Assembly: GCA_012845835.1 (NCBI GenBank)
Contig: JABAKD010000001.1
Span: forward strand, 5,796,476 to 5,860,475
From: Undaria pinnatifida
Lineage: Eukaryota; Sar; Phaeophyceae; Laminariales; Alariaceae
Direction: 5' to 3'
DNA length: 64,000 nt
Shown here: piece after piece, positions 53,020-63,990 of the stretch
How the letters are laid out: the number at the start of each line of letters is the position of its first letter
Position numbering within the stretch: the stretch's first letter is position 1
Notes under the pieces: generated by a model
Databases searched by the model: none
What the model was told of the DNA's origin: nothing
What the model saw: the letters and a program-made list of their open reading frames with translations, nothing else
Position numbers and translations under genes: made by a program

Positions 53020-54125
53020 CACACATCTACAACTTCGACAAACTGGCGACGAACACGGATATCATCCGGGTTGATACCTCCCCGCACGGTGTGGAAATCC
53101 CAACCCCACCGGCCGATCTCTGATTGGCTGGGGTCCGTTTGTTGAGCCAGCTCCACCTCGGGAGGATGGGGCCCCATCTCCGGTCCAGAGGTCGTTCCAT
53201 ATCTCCAAACTTTCGGCCAACCGGGGAAGAAAACCGACCTTTCTCGGGTCGACACCGCCCCACACGGCGAGGAAACCCCAATCCCGTTGGCTAATCGCTG
53301 ATTGGTTTGAGCTCCACAGCGCTGTCCTAGGCCGATAGAGGCCCACCAATGGGGGGCCTTTTCGTCGCACACGGGGAATATAGGGTCCCATCCCCGATTC
53401 ATAAATCCCGCGAATCTTCACTGCTCCGAAAACGCGGGAACAATAACGATGACCTCCCGTGTCGACACCGCCCCGCACGGCGTGGAACCCCAACCATATT
53501 GGCTTACCGCTGATTGGCTGGGACTCGGACATAAGGGCAGCGCCACCACGGAAGGATAGAGTCCCATACCCGTTTCAGAAATACTGACAAACCGGTGACG
53601 ATAACCGATTTCTCCCGCGGGTCGACACAGCCCCGCATGGTGTGACAATCATCTATTCATTTTGGCATATCGTTGATTGGCGGTGCAGCTCGCAGAGCCA
53701 GAGACACCCGGGAAGGGTATAGGCCAGCCAATGGGAGGGGGGCGTTCCGACGCTTCCGATGAGGACAGGGCTCCATCTCCGTTCCAGAAATCCTTCCATA
53801 CCCCATCAACTCCAACAAACTGGGGACGAAAACCGACTTCACCCGGGTCGACACCACACCGCACGGTGTGGAATCCCTAAGCTAGCTGAGTGAGGTTCGT
53901 ACACAACGCCAGCACCACAGAACAGGGTTCAACCCCCGGTTCAGAAATCCTTCAAGATATTTACAACTACAGAAAAATGGGGCAACCCGCACCGCTGAAT
54001 TTATATTCGTGTACCCCAACCCCGGCAAGCGGATATTTCATTTGACCCCCCTGCCACGACACCGCCCCGCACAGTGTAACCCAACCTCCGGGTACTCGAT
54101 CGATCGGCTCGGCTGGGGTTCGTGG
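53020..54125. repeat. tandem array of about 200-bp units, five to six copies
   Basis: Each unit has 'gtcgacaccgccccgcacggcgtgga' then 'ctgattggctgggg', a stretch ending 'ccatc.ccg.ttcagaaatcc', and 'gacgaaaaccga'. Units start near 53070, 53255, 53460, 53620, 53845 and 54055. Each contains a GATTGG (inverted CCAAT). Minus-strand frames here are repeat-derived. Confidence 0.75.
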
Positions 54126-54319
54126 ATAGAGGAAACCGTCACTCACCAAGAAGTTCAGCAAGTTCAATGACTATCATCTCATACTGGCCTGTGATTAGTG
54201 AAGTTATACATGGACCAACTGCATAATTCAATCCAGACCGAGTCCGAGATCGCGGTGCAATTTGCTTGGGTATCGTATTATATACCAGCAGTAGTAAAGC
54301 CACGTCTCTCTCTCCCTCT

Positions 54320-54654
54320 TTTTCCATTCCATTCATTATTATCGCACTACTCTCGCCCTCCGTCCCAGAAGTATAACTCAGATCCGGGGTCACATAGCGG
54401 GCCCTCCTCCCCCCTCCCCACTACGGCACACACTCCATTTCATCGCAAGAATTCAGCATTTTCTTCCCTCGTCGATTCGTGTCGAATTGTACGTACCCAC
54501 GCTGCTAGGTACTAGGTGTCCTCAGCAGTTGGTTGATCCTTTTCTTGCATTTCTGCAAATAAAGTCCAATTTCACAACGGTGGGAATCGAACTCAAGGAC
54601 CAACGCCACTAGTATTCGAGGGTAACCACCAGACCACCGGGGCGACCGGCTCTA
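54320..54654 (-). mobile_element. tRNA-derived SINE, copy 6, full length on the minus strand
   Basis: Head on the minus strand at 54654-54562 (GGTCGCCCCGGTGGTCTGGT, B box GAGTTCGATTCCC), then the body phrases seen at 5.1 kb (CGACGAGGGAAGAAAATGCTG, GACCCCGGATCTGAGTTA). Together with copy 1 it shows the full element is about 310-335 bp. Confidence 0.75.
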
Positions 54655-54659
54655 CACAA

Positions 54660-55865
54660 CTCACTAGAGATAATCAATCAGCAATCAGCAGCAAGGAGCG
54701 CCTCAAGTAGGAAGCAACACAAGATTACTTGTCAGTTACGTACCAACACGACTTCTTCCAGTTGACCGGCAAACGACCACAGCAACGGAGACAGGCACCA
54801 CAGCAACAACGAAGCACGCCGTCCACACCGCCTATACTTCTCCAACGAGTCTTCTTGGGGAAAAAAACCACCAAACGATGCGATAGCGGGATGAATACAT
54901 CCCACTAGTTTCTTCCGTGGATGCCGTCTACTACTACGACCTTCGCCAGGCGCAGCAAAACAAGATGAACGATTTTTCCCCTTGTTTTTGTGCCGAAAAG
55001 TCATTCCCTGTTTTTTGGTACACCCTCTCCACGCCATAAGTCAGACACAAAAGCGTGTGTGTAATAGAGCATCAGTGTGTGTGCTCTTACTCGTACCTCT
55101 ATTACTTGCACGAGTACAAACTATGTCGATGTGCGCGAACTCGTATAATACCACCCTCGATGTCGGGGACGCAGCCACTCGCAATGCTGCTGTGTGGCTT
55201 TTTCTAGCGCAGTAATCGTAATCACCACCTCCTCGTTTTAGTCATGCGTGCGCTCGCCACGTCTATCCATGTACGCACGTACCTACCGTCACCAAATAAA
55301 TGCGCACTACTATGATACCAACCGCGGTACCATGGGGATTTTTTTTACAGTAAATACTCTTTGTTTTGGGACAAAATATGACGCCAATATGTCTTGCCAA
55401 GCTATATTTTATCAACCTCTCCATACATCAAGATCCGAAGAATAACTTGAGAGTATCGTTTGAAATACAAAAAATTGCGCACTTCTCGCTTGTCTCGCTT
55501 AGCATCCATCCGCGTTCACGTCGAGGTGCGGAACGGATAAGGCAGGGTGAGGGGTGATTGAGCCGCCCCTTGAAGACGGCGCTCGAACGAAGCGATTCGA
55601 CCGAGAAATTCCAGTTTCGAGAATCCCATACCCAAGCCGAGACGAAAAAAGCTCCTGACCAAATCCCCGTCCTCTCAAAAACAAGGATCATTGTATATAT
55701 AGATATACCTAAGCCACGGGATTTTCATCGGTTTACGCATACAATCTTTATCATAGTACGGTTTAGGGTGAGGTAAAGAATTCATCAAGTGAGGACTCTC
55801 ATAAAAAAATGGTATCATTCACCCCCTACCGTAGCATGCGGCTGCACCATGTATGGCACACCCAC
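54660..55865. other. no convincing gene; expected region for the last LMF exons
   Basis: The LMF gene should continue downstream of 55870 on the minus strand, but I find no frame with the family's C-terminal motifs. Open frames at 54732-55037 and 55428-55691 do not match. Either those exons lie further left beyond the transposon nest, or the gene is truncated. Confidence 0.4.
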
Positions 55866-55869
55866 TGAC

Positions 55870-55941
55870 CTCGTACTCTCGCCATGCCGTGCTCTCTCCT
55901 TCATACTTCAACGCCCCCTTAATGACGATTTCGGGCCGAAC
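55870..55941 (-). CDS. Gene D (LMF) exon f
   Basis: 72 bp, phase 0 at both ends, between GACCGGCAG| and TACGAG|GTCAGT. It reads VRPEIVIKGALKYEGESTAW then REYE, matching the segment after NTYGAFGS in the family (R-x-E-V-V/I-x-G...W-x-E-Y-E). It follows exon e across a 2.15-kb intron full of minisatellites. Confidence 0.75.
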
Positions 55942-58900
55942 CTGCCGGTCGTACAGTAAGCACCGTGCGATAAGCACCGTGAAATAAGCATCGCGAAATA
56001 AGCATCGCGAAATAAGCATCGCGAAATAAGCATCGTGGTGTAAGTATCGTGAAAATCATCGGGCAGTGAGCATCGTGAAGCCTGCATCGTGAAATAAGCA
56101 TCGGGGTTGATTCTTCAGCCGTACAAACATGGCTAGGTAATTGTGTCGTATTTGACAATGGTTGTTTGCATCAAGGCTGCAAAAACGATGAGCCGCAGTC
56201 GCAAACCTACCGTCCTCGGCATGTTCTTCATCGATGACCCTCGAAAGAAACGGCCGTAATGTTAAGCATTGCTGCAAAATCTTGCCTGTAGAAATATAAA
56301 CACCGACAGCACCAACTCGTTTCGGGTGCAATTTACTTGGACTCAGCATTGGAAACAATTCGGGGTTAGCCGAGGGTACGCGAAAAAAAGAGAAAACGAC
56401 ACCACCCTCCTAAAAAGGTCAGAATGAAAACAAACTCGACTCTGTACGAACTATTAATAAGAAAGGTGCATAGTTTTCTAAATGATTTTACTTGCACAAA
56501 AACATATTCCAGGAAGAGGGCAGAGTCTCGACTGCCGGAGCATCATCGCCTAGGCCTGACGGAGTACTATCGCCTTAGGCTTCTGGAGCATCATCTACAG
56601 GGGTATCAAGACCACCGTCACCTGGAGTCGCTGGACCATCATCACCTGGGGTCGCTGAAGCATCAGCGTCTGGGGTCGCTAGAGCATAATCACCTGAGGT
56701 GTATGCGAGTCGCATAGTCGCATGCACTTCCGATGATGATGCTGCGGCGATCCCAGGCAATCACGCTCCAGAGACTCCGGGTGGTGATGATACAGCGACT
56801 CCAGATGATGATGCCTTCGCGACCATCGCCATCTGGGGTCGATGGGTCACCATCGCCCGGGGTCGCCAAAGTACCACCACGGGAGGTGCATGTGGGCCGC
56901 GTGAACTTCAGGTGATGATACTCCAACGAACCCAGTTTATGATGTGACTGTGACTCCAGATGATCATGATTCAGCGACCCTATGTGATGATGCCGTCGCG
57001 ATCGTCATCGCCTGGAATCGCTGGATCGCCTGGGGTCGCTCCATCATCAGCAACCAGTGTCGCTAAAGGACCACCACCCGAGGCGTATGCAAGTCGCATG
57101 CACTTCCATCGATGATGCTCCAACGATCCCAGGTGGTGAGCATTTAGCGGATCTAGGCGATGACGACCCACCGACCCCAGGTGACGATGCTCCAGATACC
57201 CAAGGCAACGATGTTCCGTAATCTCCATCAAGCATTATCACTAGGAGCGGATGGATCTTCGCCACCTGGCGTTGACGGAAAATCAGCACTCGGGGTCGCC
57301 AACGCATCATCACCGAAGGTGCATGCGAGTTGAATAAACTTCAGGTGATGATGTTCCAACGACCCCACGTGATGAAGATCCAGCGACCTTAACCAACGAT
57401 GCTCCACCCACTCCAGTTTATGATGCTGCAGCAGTCTCAGGCCAGGAGCATCAGCACCCGCGGTCGCCAGATATGTTCAAGCGACCCTATGTGATGACGA
57501 CCCAGCGGCTCCAGGTGGCGGCGCTCCATCAGCTCAAGACGATCATCGTCGTCACTTGGGGTCACTGCGTCATTATCACCTGGGGTCACTGGAGTATCCG
57601 CACCGGGGGTCCAGCGATCCCAGGTGATGACGGTCCAGCGACCCCCGCGGACAATGCTTCAGCAGCCTCAGACGATGCTGTTTCGTCATCCCCAGACGAT
57701 GAAGCTCACGCGATCAATATTCTGTCCCCTTCCCGGAACATATGTTGTCTTCATTTTTTCGTAGCATATCTCGAGTCCTCGCACATAGGCGCGTCAGTCG
57801 TGCTGGAGTAATCCCGCCCTTGCCACAATCTGCTGTGCTGTTCGTATGGAGACCTGCTGTACGTCGACTTCGAAATCAAGTTCTAACTGTTGACTGTGCA
57901 AGACACCCAACCGCAAAACACCACTTGGGCTGTTGGTGGATACCACCAAAGTACATCACTGGGGCTGGGTTGTGGCCGTGACCGTTCAAGTGTTTGGCAC
58001 CGACGTTAAACCCGAATCGCCAAAGCACTGGTCCAAGGCGCTGGGCGGGTCGGCAGAATATACCGTGCGTCTTGTGGCAAGGATTTTTCACGCACCTTGC
58101 TGATGCTGCCGAAGGCGCCATAAGTGTTGACGATTCGCAGGGGCTCGAAGGTCCGATTCATGGACTGTTTTTTCGACGCCATGTTACGCACCACTGGCGA
58201 CGATAGACTGCCCACCAGTCCGACAAGGAACCAGCTAATGCAATCGCGGACGATAGACGACCATTGTCCGGACGAGCCTGCAGCAACCACAATGCTTGCA
58301 GCCGTGGGAAACACCGAAGCCAAGGCCCTGCAGAGACACAAGGCGTCGCGCGGAGGGCGTCCTGCTGTGTTACATAAAAGCAAGGTGCCCAGGCATTGCC
58401 GGTGGGTGCGGCGATGTCAAGTGGGATGAAGGGGGTGAAGAGACAGGGACCCATGCTGCACCTATTTGTTAGGGGCTCCTCACTCGAGCAGCTCTACAAG
58501 CCGCCCAGAAACTGGCCTTGAGGTAAAATGGAAATGCAACGGGGTGATCAAGATCCACGTGCCAGATATACAATGGATACAATAGGCAAAAACCACGAGT
58601 GGTGTTCCTTACGATACTAGGTAGTTCCGAGCCAGTCAAAATACTTGACCAAAACGTTCAGGGTGAAGAAAACACCAGTGCAAGTTGATTGCGAGCGGTT
58701 TTCTGTGGTCGTTTTGTCAACACAGGTTTCATTGAAGCGTGCTGTAGCAAGCGATAGGCAGATTGCAGACACAGCTACCTTGGTCGAGCGCCACCCGCCC
58801 CACAAGAACAGCTTATTTTTTTCACCCGATCGCGCAGCGTGTGTAGGTATACTTCAACGCGAGTCGGCGAGGGACGAAAGTACAGCGGGATACGGGGAGG

Positions 58901-61850
58901 GGTGACTGTTATGTGACCCCGGATGTGAGTTGCGAAGAGGGATGGAGCTTCATAAAAAGTGGAAAGCCAACAGATGGGATGGATTAAAAATAATAAATCG
59001 TACTTTCTTCATTGGACAGAATTCACTTCGCAATCGCCATTTTTCACATCAAACATAAAAATCACATCAAATATAAAAAACATGTTGTTCTTTCCTTACC
59101 TGTCGTCAAAGCACCAGATGAAGGGGAGTATTGTAAGATGGTTGAGGAAGGAGAGGTTGCCGGAGATGATAATAGCCAGCTGGAAACATGTCTGAATTGC
59201 CCCGCCCAGCGTCGACAAAGCCCGGAATGGTGCCAGCAGCAGCCACGACGCGCCAAGCTCTACTACGTGGTTCATCGCCGTCTCGAATCTGCCGCGAGAT
59301 TACCGACACATTGCAAGCGACATACGGAAGAGGGTCGCCAATACCTCACGAAATAAGAATACCATACCATCATAAGTCGACCAACGTAAAGTAGTGCAAC
59401 TAAAGTACTTTTATATCGATTATATAATCATTAGACAATCACAACATCAGCCTAGGGCGTGAAGTACAGTTCTACTACATGGTTCATCGCCATCTCGAAC
59501 CTGCCTCAAAAATATCGACACATGGAACAGAGTCGCAACAGCGTAACTGTCGCTAAGAGTTCGCGCTGCAGGAGAGTTGAAATTGACGTCAGCTTGTGTG
59601 CCTTGGTGATCGGTGGCGACGGTGGTCGTATAACCCGGCTTCAGCGACCTCGAAAGCGGTCTCTTCTTTTTGGTGAGAAGTACATACTGCACAATATTTT
59701 ACCTGTGGTAATTCTTGGGGGCCTGATGCAGAAAGTAGCTGACAGGATTCGGCAGAGGCTGTGTCTCGTAGTGATAGTCCATGGCTGTTAGGTCTCTCCA
59801 CACCTTATCTCCCCTGATCTTGATTAGCCCAGCACCTGTCACATTTCGCAGAGTGCATAGCCCAAGGGTACGGAAGGGGGGGGGGGTGCATTCATTGTCG
59901 TGCATGTCCGTAGTCTGTCAGACCATTGGCCATACGGTATAGACCCTCGCAGCCCTACAAAGCTGGGACAGAGCACGTCGGGTTTTCACCGACGGGGGGT
60001 GCATTCGTTATCGTGCAAAAAAGCCGTACGTCTGTAGACCATATTCCCCCGAATCCATACAAAGCCGGGACGAAGCACGTCGGGTTTTCGCCGATCAGGC
60101 AGAATGTTGTTGCGGTAGGGGGAGCACTTGTCGGGTATAACACTTCAATGTGAACAGCTTGTAAGGTATAATACTTCAACGGAACAGGGGCAGTCGCGCG
60201 AGTGGCTGTGTTGGAAGCGCTGAGTTTTCGTTCTTCACTATTTCGCGAATTTCGTGGCCATCGAAGCGGTCGTTGCGCTGCTCGGGACGAAAACGAGGTA
60301 TAGCACCCCCCTTACCATAGCGTTGGTCCACACAACGTTCCCGTAGGAAAAAGCCGGCGAGATCGTAAGGATCCATACGTCAGGCAGATCATAATCCGCC
60401 CGATTGAGATTGTGCAGACCTGCGGGTTCGGACTCGTGATTATATCACGCACATCCTAAAGCACATCCTGCAAATCATCACTCGGAAACGGGAGTACGTC
60501 ACACAGACCAAAATCTGCCTCACATAAATCATGCGGATCTGTGGGGTGGCACTCATCAATAGGTCATGCCTATCCCACAGATCATCACGAGGAAACCTTT
60601 AATGATAACACAGACTAGTTACTATTCTACAAACCCGGGCACACGCATCGCAGCATGACTACACCCTGTCGGGCACTACCGCACAAACATCTACAGATCA
60701 TTAGTATCATATCCTGTAGATGAGCCGCGTGGAAAATTGTGCAGCAGATTCAGACCCTCCGTGACAATGACCTGTGTTATCCTTACAGTGATCTCAGCTG
60801 TCCCACTTGTGAATCAGGTGTGCGCACCGAACATGATGTGGAACCCTAGCCAGCGCTACAGCCACGGAATCACCGCGGGAGGTGGACATATGTCTATATC
60901 ATGCATATCCTATCGGTCATCGTATGGAAGCATGTACCAGATACACATCACACAGTTTCGTACCACACCAGAGTATAATGTGCTTTAAAACCCGGGCATA
61001 CGCATAACATGGCCACGCACTGTAGATCACTACTGCGGAAACACATACAGATCATTAGTATCATATCCTGTACACCAACCGCGTGGAAAATGGTACAGCC
61101 GCTGCAGACCCGTGAGCATGATCTGTCCAATCTGTGCATTGATCGCATCTGTCCCACGTGTGGACAAGTTGTACGCACCGAACATGATGCGGAACCCTAG
61201 CCAGCGGTACAGCCACGGGATTACCGCGGGAGGTGGGCAGGAAGGCGGAAACGGTTGGAGCGACAGCATGGGGACCGCGAACGCTGCCAGAAAGGCTGTC
61301 TCCAAAAGTTGACTTTCCCATCCGAAGCCGTACCTGAATTGACGGACAGAAAAAAAAGGACAAGGTGCGACCGGGTCACCAAACGGCTTGTTCAACTCGA
61401 AATAATGCCTGCATGGTGATATTAATTAAACACGATGCTTAGGTTTACGATAACGTTGCCCCATATGGCTTCATTTGCGAAAGTGGTTTATATTAAAGAG
61501 GCTTGTATTTGGACCCAGATTGTCAAATCTTCAAATCGGACGAAATCACACAGCACAGTCAAGCTCAAAAATGCGAACCGAAGATAAACCAATTCGCTCA
61601 ACAAACAGCCCTCCCCCCAAAACAGGCCACCTATACAATATACTAGGAAGAAGGAAATAACCAAGGATTGTTTTGTTCATAATACAATACGTGAGCACAC
61701 TCACCAATGTTGCCCCACATTGACGAGGGTGTGGTAGAGTATCCACAGCGTCACCATAATTGGCACGTTAGCCGCGCCCAGGAAAGTGACGAGGAGGGAG
61801 AGAGCAAGGCCAGCAACAGCCGTGCGGTGTAGCCACGGGTCAAGAGCAGC
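55870..61850 (-). CDS. Gene D: lipase maturation factor (LMF) family protein, six exons, partial at both ends
   Basis: Exons at 61850-61705, 61333-61179, 59835-59703, 59288-59100, 58327-58096 and 55941-55870 give 309 codons with every phase matching. The family is recognised from order and sequence: LVNVGQHW and FGWESQLLE, FRIMFGAGLIKIRGD, WRDLTAMDYHYETQPLPNP, ISGNLSFLN, then IVNTYGAFGSIS and EIVIKG..WREYE. In animals LMF1 is a multi-pass ER membrane protein needed for folding and dimerisation of lipases; the algal or protist role is not established. Several hydrophobic segments fit membrane spans. The N-terminal membrane segments (upstream of 61850) and the C-terminus are not found here. Partial exon copies lie at 59459-59509, 60828-60882 and near 62203. 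Confidence 0.85.
55962..56110. repeat. 15-bp minisatellite (AAATAAGCATCGCG)
   Basis: About nine units of 'aaataagcatcg(c/t)g', most regular at 55975-56035. It starts about 20 bp upstream of LMF exon f. Confidence 0.8.
56520..57715. repeat. minisatellite of alternating orientation (CATCACCTGGGGTCGCTGGAG)
   Basis: Blocks of a 21-24-bp unit 'catcatcacctggggtcgctggag' alternate with blocks of its reverse complement 'gatgctccagcgaccccaggtgatg'. Switches occur near 56700, 56880, 57080 and 57325 at a shared junction like GGTGYATGCGAGTCGCATGCACTTC, and again near 57480 and 57600. All open frames here (such as ATPGDDGPATP) are repeat products. It fills the LMF intron between exons e and f. Confidence 0.8.
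58096..58327 (-). CDS. Gene D (LMF) exon e, NTYGAFGS motif
   Basis: 232 bp between GTCTCTGCAG| and AGCAAG|GTGCGT, phase 2 in and phase 0 out. It includes a hydrophobic stretch (CISWFLVGLVGSLSSPVV) and FEPLRIVNTYGAFGSISK, a signature of LMF proteins. An internal AG at 58278 could shorten the 5' end but would break phase. Confidence 0.85.
58852..58985 (+). mobile_element. SINE body fragment, copy 7
   Basis: 'cttcaacgcgagtcggcgagggacgaaag' and 'gtgaccccggatgtgagttgcgaagagggatgg' match the SINE body. It is in an LMF intron, opposite to the gene. Confidence 0.6.
59100..59288 (-). CDS. Gene D (LMF) exon d
   Basis: 189 bp between TCTCGCGGCAG| and GACGACAG|GTAAGG, phase 2 in and phase 2 out. It encodes FETAMNHVVELGASWLLLAP and then IISGNLSFLNHLTILPF, two membrane-like segments matching the family in order. 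Confidence 0.85.
59459..59509 (-). pseudogene. partial duplicate of LMF exon d (5' end)
   Basis: Reads TTTTGAGGCAG| then FEMAMNHVVEL, like the start of exon d (FETAMNHVVEL), then runs into a stop. The acceptor is intact. It lies about 220 bp upstream of the real exon in transcript order and could act as a decoy. Confidence 0.6.
59703..59835 (-). CDS. Gene D (LMF) exon c
   Basis: 133 bp between AATGTGACAG| and CCACAG|GTAAAA, phase 1 in and phase 2 out. It encodes GAGLIKIRGDKVWRDLTAMD then YHYETQPLPNPVSYFLHQAP, very close to the animal family consensus. Confidence 0.85.
59935..60110. repeat. two copies of the GAGCACGTCGGG repeat in an LMF intron
   Basis: 'tagaccctcgcagccctacaaagctgggacagagcacgtcgggttttcaccga' and a second copy about 95 bp later. 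A third copy is at 44279-44345. Confidence 0.65.
60633..61350. repeat. tandem duplication of about 355 bp inside the LMF gene
   Basis: 60633-60995 and 60990-61350 share 'cagatcattagtatcatatcctgta', 'gccgcgtggaaaat.gt.cagc' and the exon b 3' half 'accgaacatgatg.ggaaccctagccagcg.tacagccacgg'. In the older copy the exon fragment has a stop (CTGTAGCGC) and lacks its 5' half, so only the 61.2-kb copy can be used. Confidence 0.75.
61179..61333 (-). CDS. Gene D (LMF) exon b, FGWESQLLE motif
   Basis: 155 bp between CGTCAATTCAG| and TTCG|GTGCGT, phase 2 in and phase 1 out. It carries YGFGWESQLLETAFLAAF, the most diagnostic LMF motif, and ends FRIMFG. A broken copy of its 3' half lies 351 bp downstream at about 60828-60882. 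Confidence 0.85.
61705..61850 (-). CDS. Gene D (LMF) exon a
   Basis: 146 bp between ATTCAAAACAG| and CATTG|GTGAGT, phase 0 in and phase 2 out. It encodes two hydrophobic stretches (AVAGLALSLLVTFLGAA and VPIMVTLWILYHTLVNVGQ), the membrane spans just before the FGWES motif in the family. Confidence 0.8.
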
Positions 61851-62202
61851 CTGTTTTGAATACACAACGACGGCAACATGTGTTTTATGTGTGCGTATTC
61901 CTAAGCTTAAACGGTTATTTCCCCTACTTGTCGACATTCAGCAAATTCAGTGTCCATGCCGAATCTTCCAATTGTATTCTCCATCCTAGAGAGAAACAAG
62001 CTCTGTGGTACAAGGCAATCATACGTATGGCCTTCCCTCCATACGTCTGCCGTAGACGTGGTTTAGGTACACGCAGAACAAAACGTTTTCGATAGGAATA
62101 TTCGATGGGAAGAACTACTTGTCGAGCTACCACGTTGTCACTATTCAATAGCTCCAAGCCCAACAAGCGGTTCCTTCCAACACAACAAAGTCTATCCAGA
62201 GC

Positions 62203-62240
62203 AGCCTGCTTCGCACACATAACAACGGCAACACTAACGC
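62203..62240 (-). pseudogene. duplicate of the acceptor edge of LMF exon a
   Basis: On the minus strand GTTGCCGTTGTTATGTGTGC..AGCAG|GCTGCTCTGGAT parallels the intron end and first codons of exon a (GTTGCCGTCGTTGTGTATTC..AACAG|GCTGCTCTTGAC). The rest of the exon is missing. Confidence 0.5.
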
Positions 62241-62299
62241 AACCCGTGTGGACGTTCGACTGCTGTAGGCGTTTTTTGCCTAGGGTAAAATTTCAGGCG

Positions 62300-63990
62300 A
62301 GGCTAAAATCGACGTAGAAAGACCAAGAAAAGTACACCGCAGAGCGAACCAAGTTAGAAAAGCAGAACAAAAGCTGGCAGAAGGAAAAGAGCGACGCCAA
62401 GAAGGAAAGAAGGACACGCGCAAAACGTCTGTTTCCGGAGGCCAGAAAAGTCGAACAGACTATAACGAGAAGCACGGTAGGGAAGGAGAACAAAACCTGG
62501 CAAAAAGAAAAGAGCGACACCAAGAAGAAGAACAAGGGCAGACGCAAACGTGTGTTTCGGTAGGCTAATATGCATTTTGGCGCATAGGCGAACATGTATT
62601 TTGGCGCATAAGCTTCCTTTTTCGGTTTACGTTGAGTTTCCTCTTTTTTCTAACAATGCTTATCAGTGATCGACCCAGAAGCCCACGATGCCCATTTTCG
62701 AGCAGGTTGTGAACAGAAGCAAGCAGATGGCAGAAGGGAAAAAAGCGACGCCGAGAAGAAGAACAACGGCACTCGTCAACGCCCTGCGCGCGACAAAAAG
62801 GGAAAAGTTTATTAGTTGTGTAAAAATCCCACCTCTCACGCTTGTTTTTGATTCGGACGGTTTTAGGAGTGTGGTGCAGTTTCGTTTTTCGTCGTGCACA
62901 GGGCATCGACGCGTGCTCTTCTTGTTGCTATTCGCGCCCACTTTGTCCTGCTGTCAGCGTTCCTTGTATGTTTCTAACTTAATACTTAACAGTCTGCTCT
63001 TGGTATTTTTCTTCATCCATCTGTGCATGGTAGCTTAGGCTAAAATAGACGAAGGAGAACCACGAACAGACCGCAGAGCATAGTCAAGTTAGAAGACAAG
63101 AGAGACTGGCAGAAGATACAAACCGACGCGAATATCAAGAAGAGCACTCGTTAACGCCCTGTGCGCGACAAAAATAACAAGGGTCCTTTGTTAATACTTC
63201 GTATATCAATCCCACCTCTCCGTTCTGTTTTTCATCCTGACTTTTGTAAGAGCGTGATATCGCTTTTGTCTTTTTGTCGTGGACAGAGCGTTGAGGAGTG
63301 CATTCCACCTTCTTGGCGTCACTCTTTTCCTTCTGCCAGCGTGCCTCTCCTTTTCTAACTTGCTTACTTTGCACTCTGCTCTTGGTATTTTTCTCCAGAG
63401 GAGTGCATTTTACCTTCTTGGCGTTCCCCCTTTTCTTCTGCCGGTGTGCCTTCTCCTCTTCTAATTTGCTTACTTTGCAGTCTGCTCCCGGTATTTTCTC
63501 CAGAGGAGTGCGTTTCACACTCTTGGCGTACCCCTTTTCCTTCTGCCAGCGTACCTCCTCCTTTCCTAACTTGCTTACTTTGCAGCCTGACCTTGGTATT
63601 TTTCTTCATCAGGCTAAAAAAGATGCAGATTGACCTGGACCAGACCGCTACGAGAAGTTGGACAACGCGAAGAAACCCTGGCAGCAGGTAAAGAGCGATG
63701 GTTAAAAGAAATACAACGGCGCTCGCCAACGCCCTGTGAGAAAGTTATCAATTTGTATACAAATTCCACCGCTCTGGCTCTTTTTCATTTCTGACGGTTT
63801 TAGGACTGTGGAGTCGTTTTTTTTTCTGTAGCACACAGGGCGTTGACGAGTGCCCTTCAGCTTATTCTTCGCGCCTCCCTTTTCCTTCTGCCAGCGTTCC
63901 TTTTCCTTTTCTAACTTCCTTGCTTTACAGTCTGCTCTTGATACTTCTTCGTCCAACTTACCGTTAGGCTAAAATGGACGAAGAAGCGCA
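62300..63990 (-). repeat. tandem repeat family with Lys/Glu-rich reading frames
   Basis: Larger units share 'ggctaaaat.gacgaagaa', 'ttctgccagcgttcctt..ttttctaactt' and 'cgttgacgagtgc..ttcttc'. Within 63290-63620 a unit of about 117 bp is repeated three times ('ttgcttactttgca.tctgctc..ggtatttttctccagaggagtg'). On the minus strand the frames read SKLEEEKAHRQKKRGNAKK, SKQVRKGEARWQKEKSDAKK and ARKLEKEKERWQKEKGGAKN, so charge pattern and frame are kept over several units. No start or splice support is firm. A coiled-coil-like protein or transcribed repeat is possible. Confidence 0.45.

Noticed and set aside
56699-57811. Asp/Pro/Thr-rich secreted protein genes on either strand
   Set aside because: All frames derive from the alternating minisatellite, and the region is an intron between two matching LMF exons.
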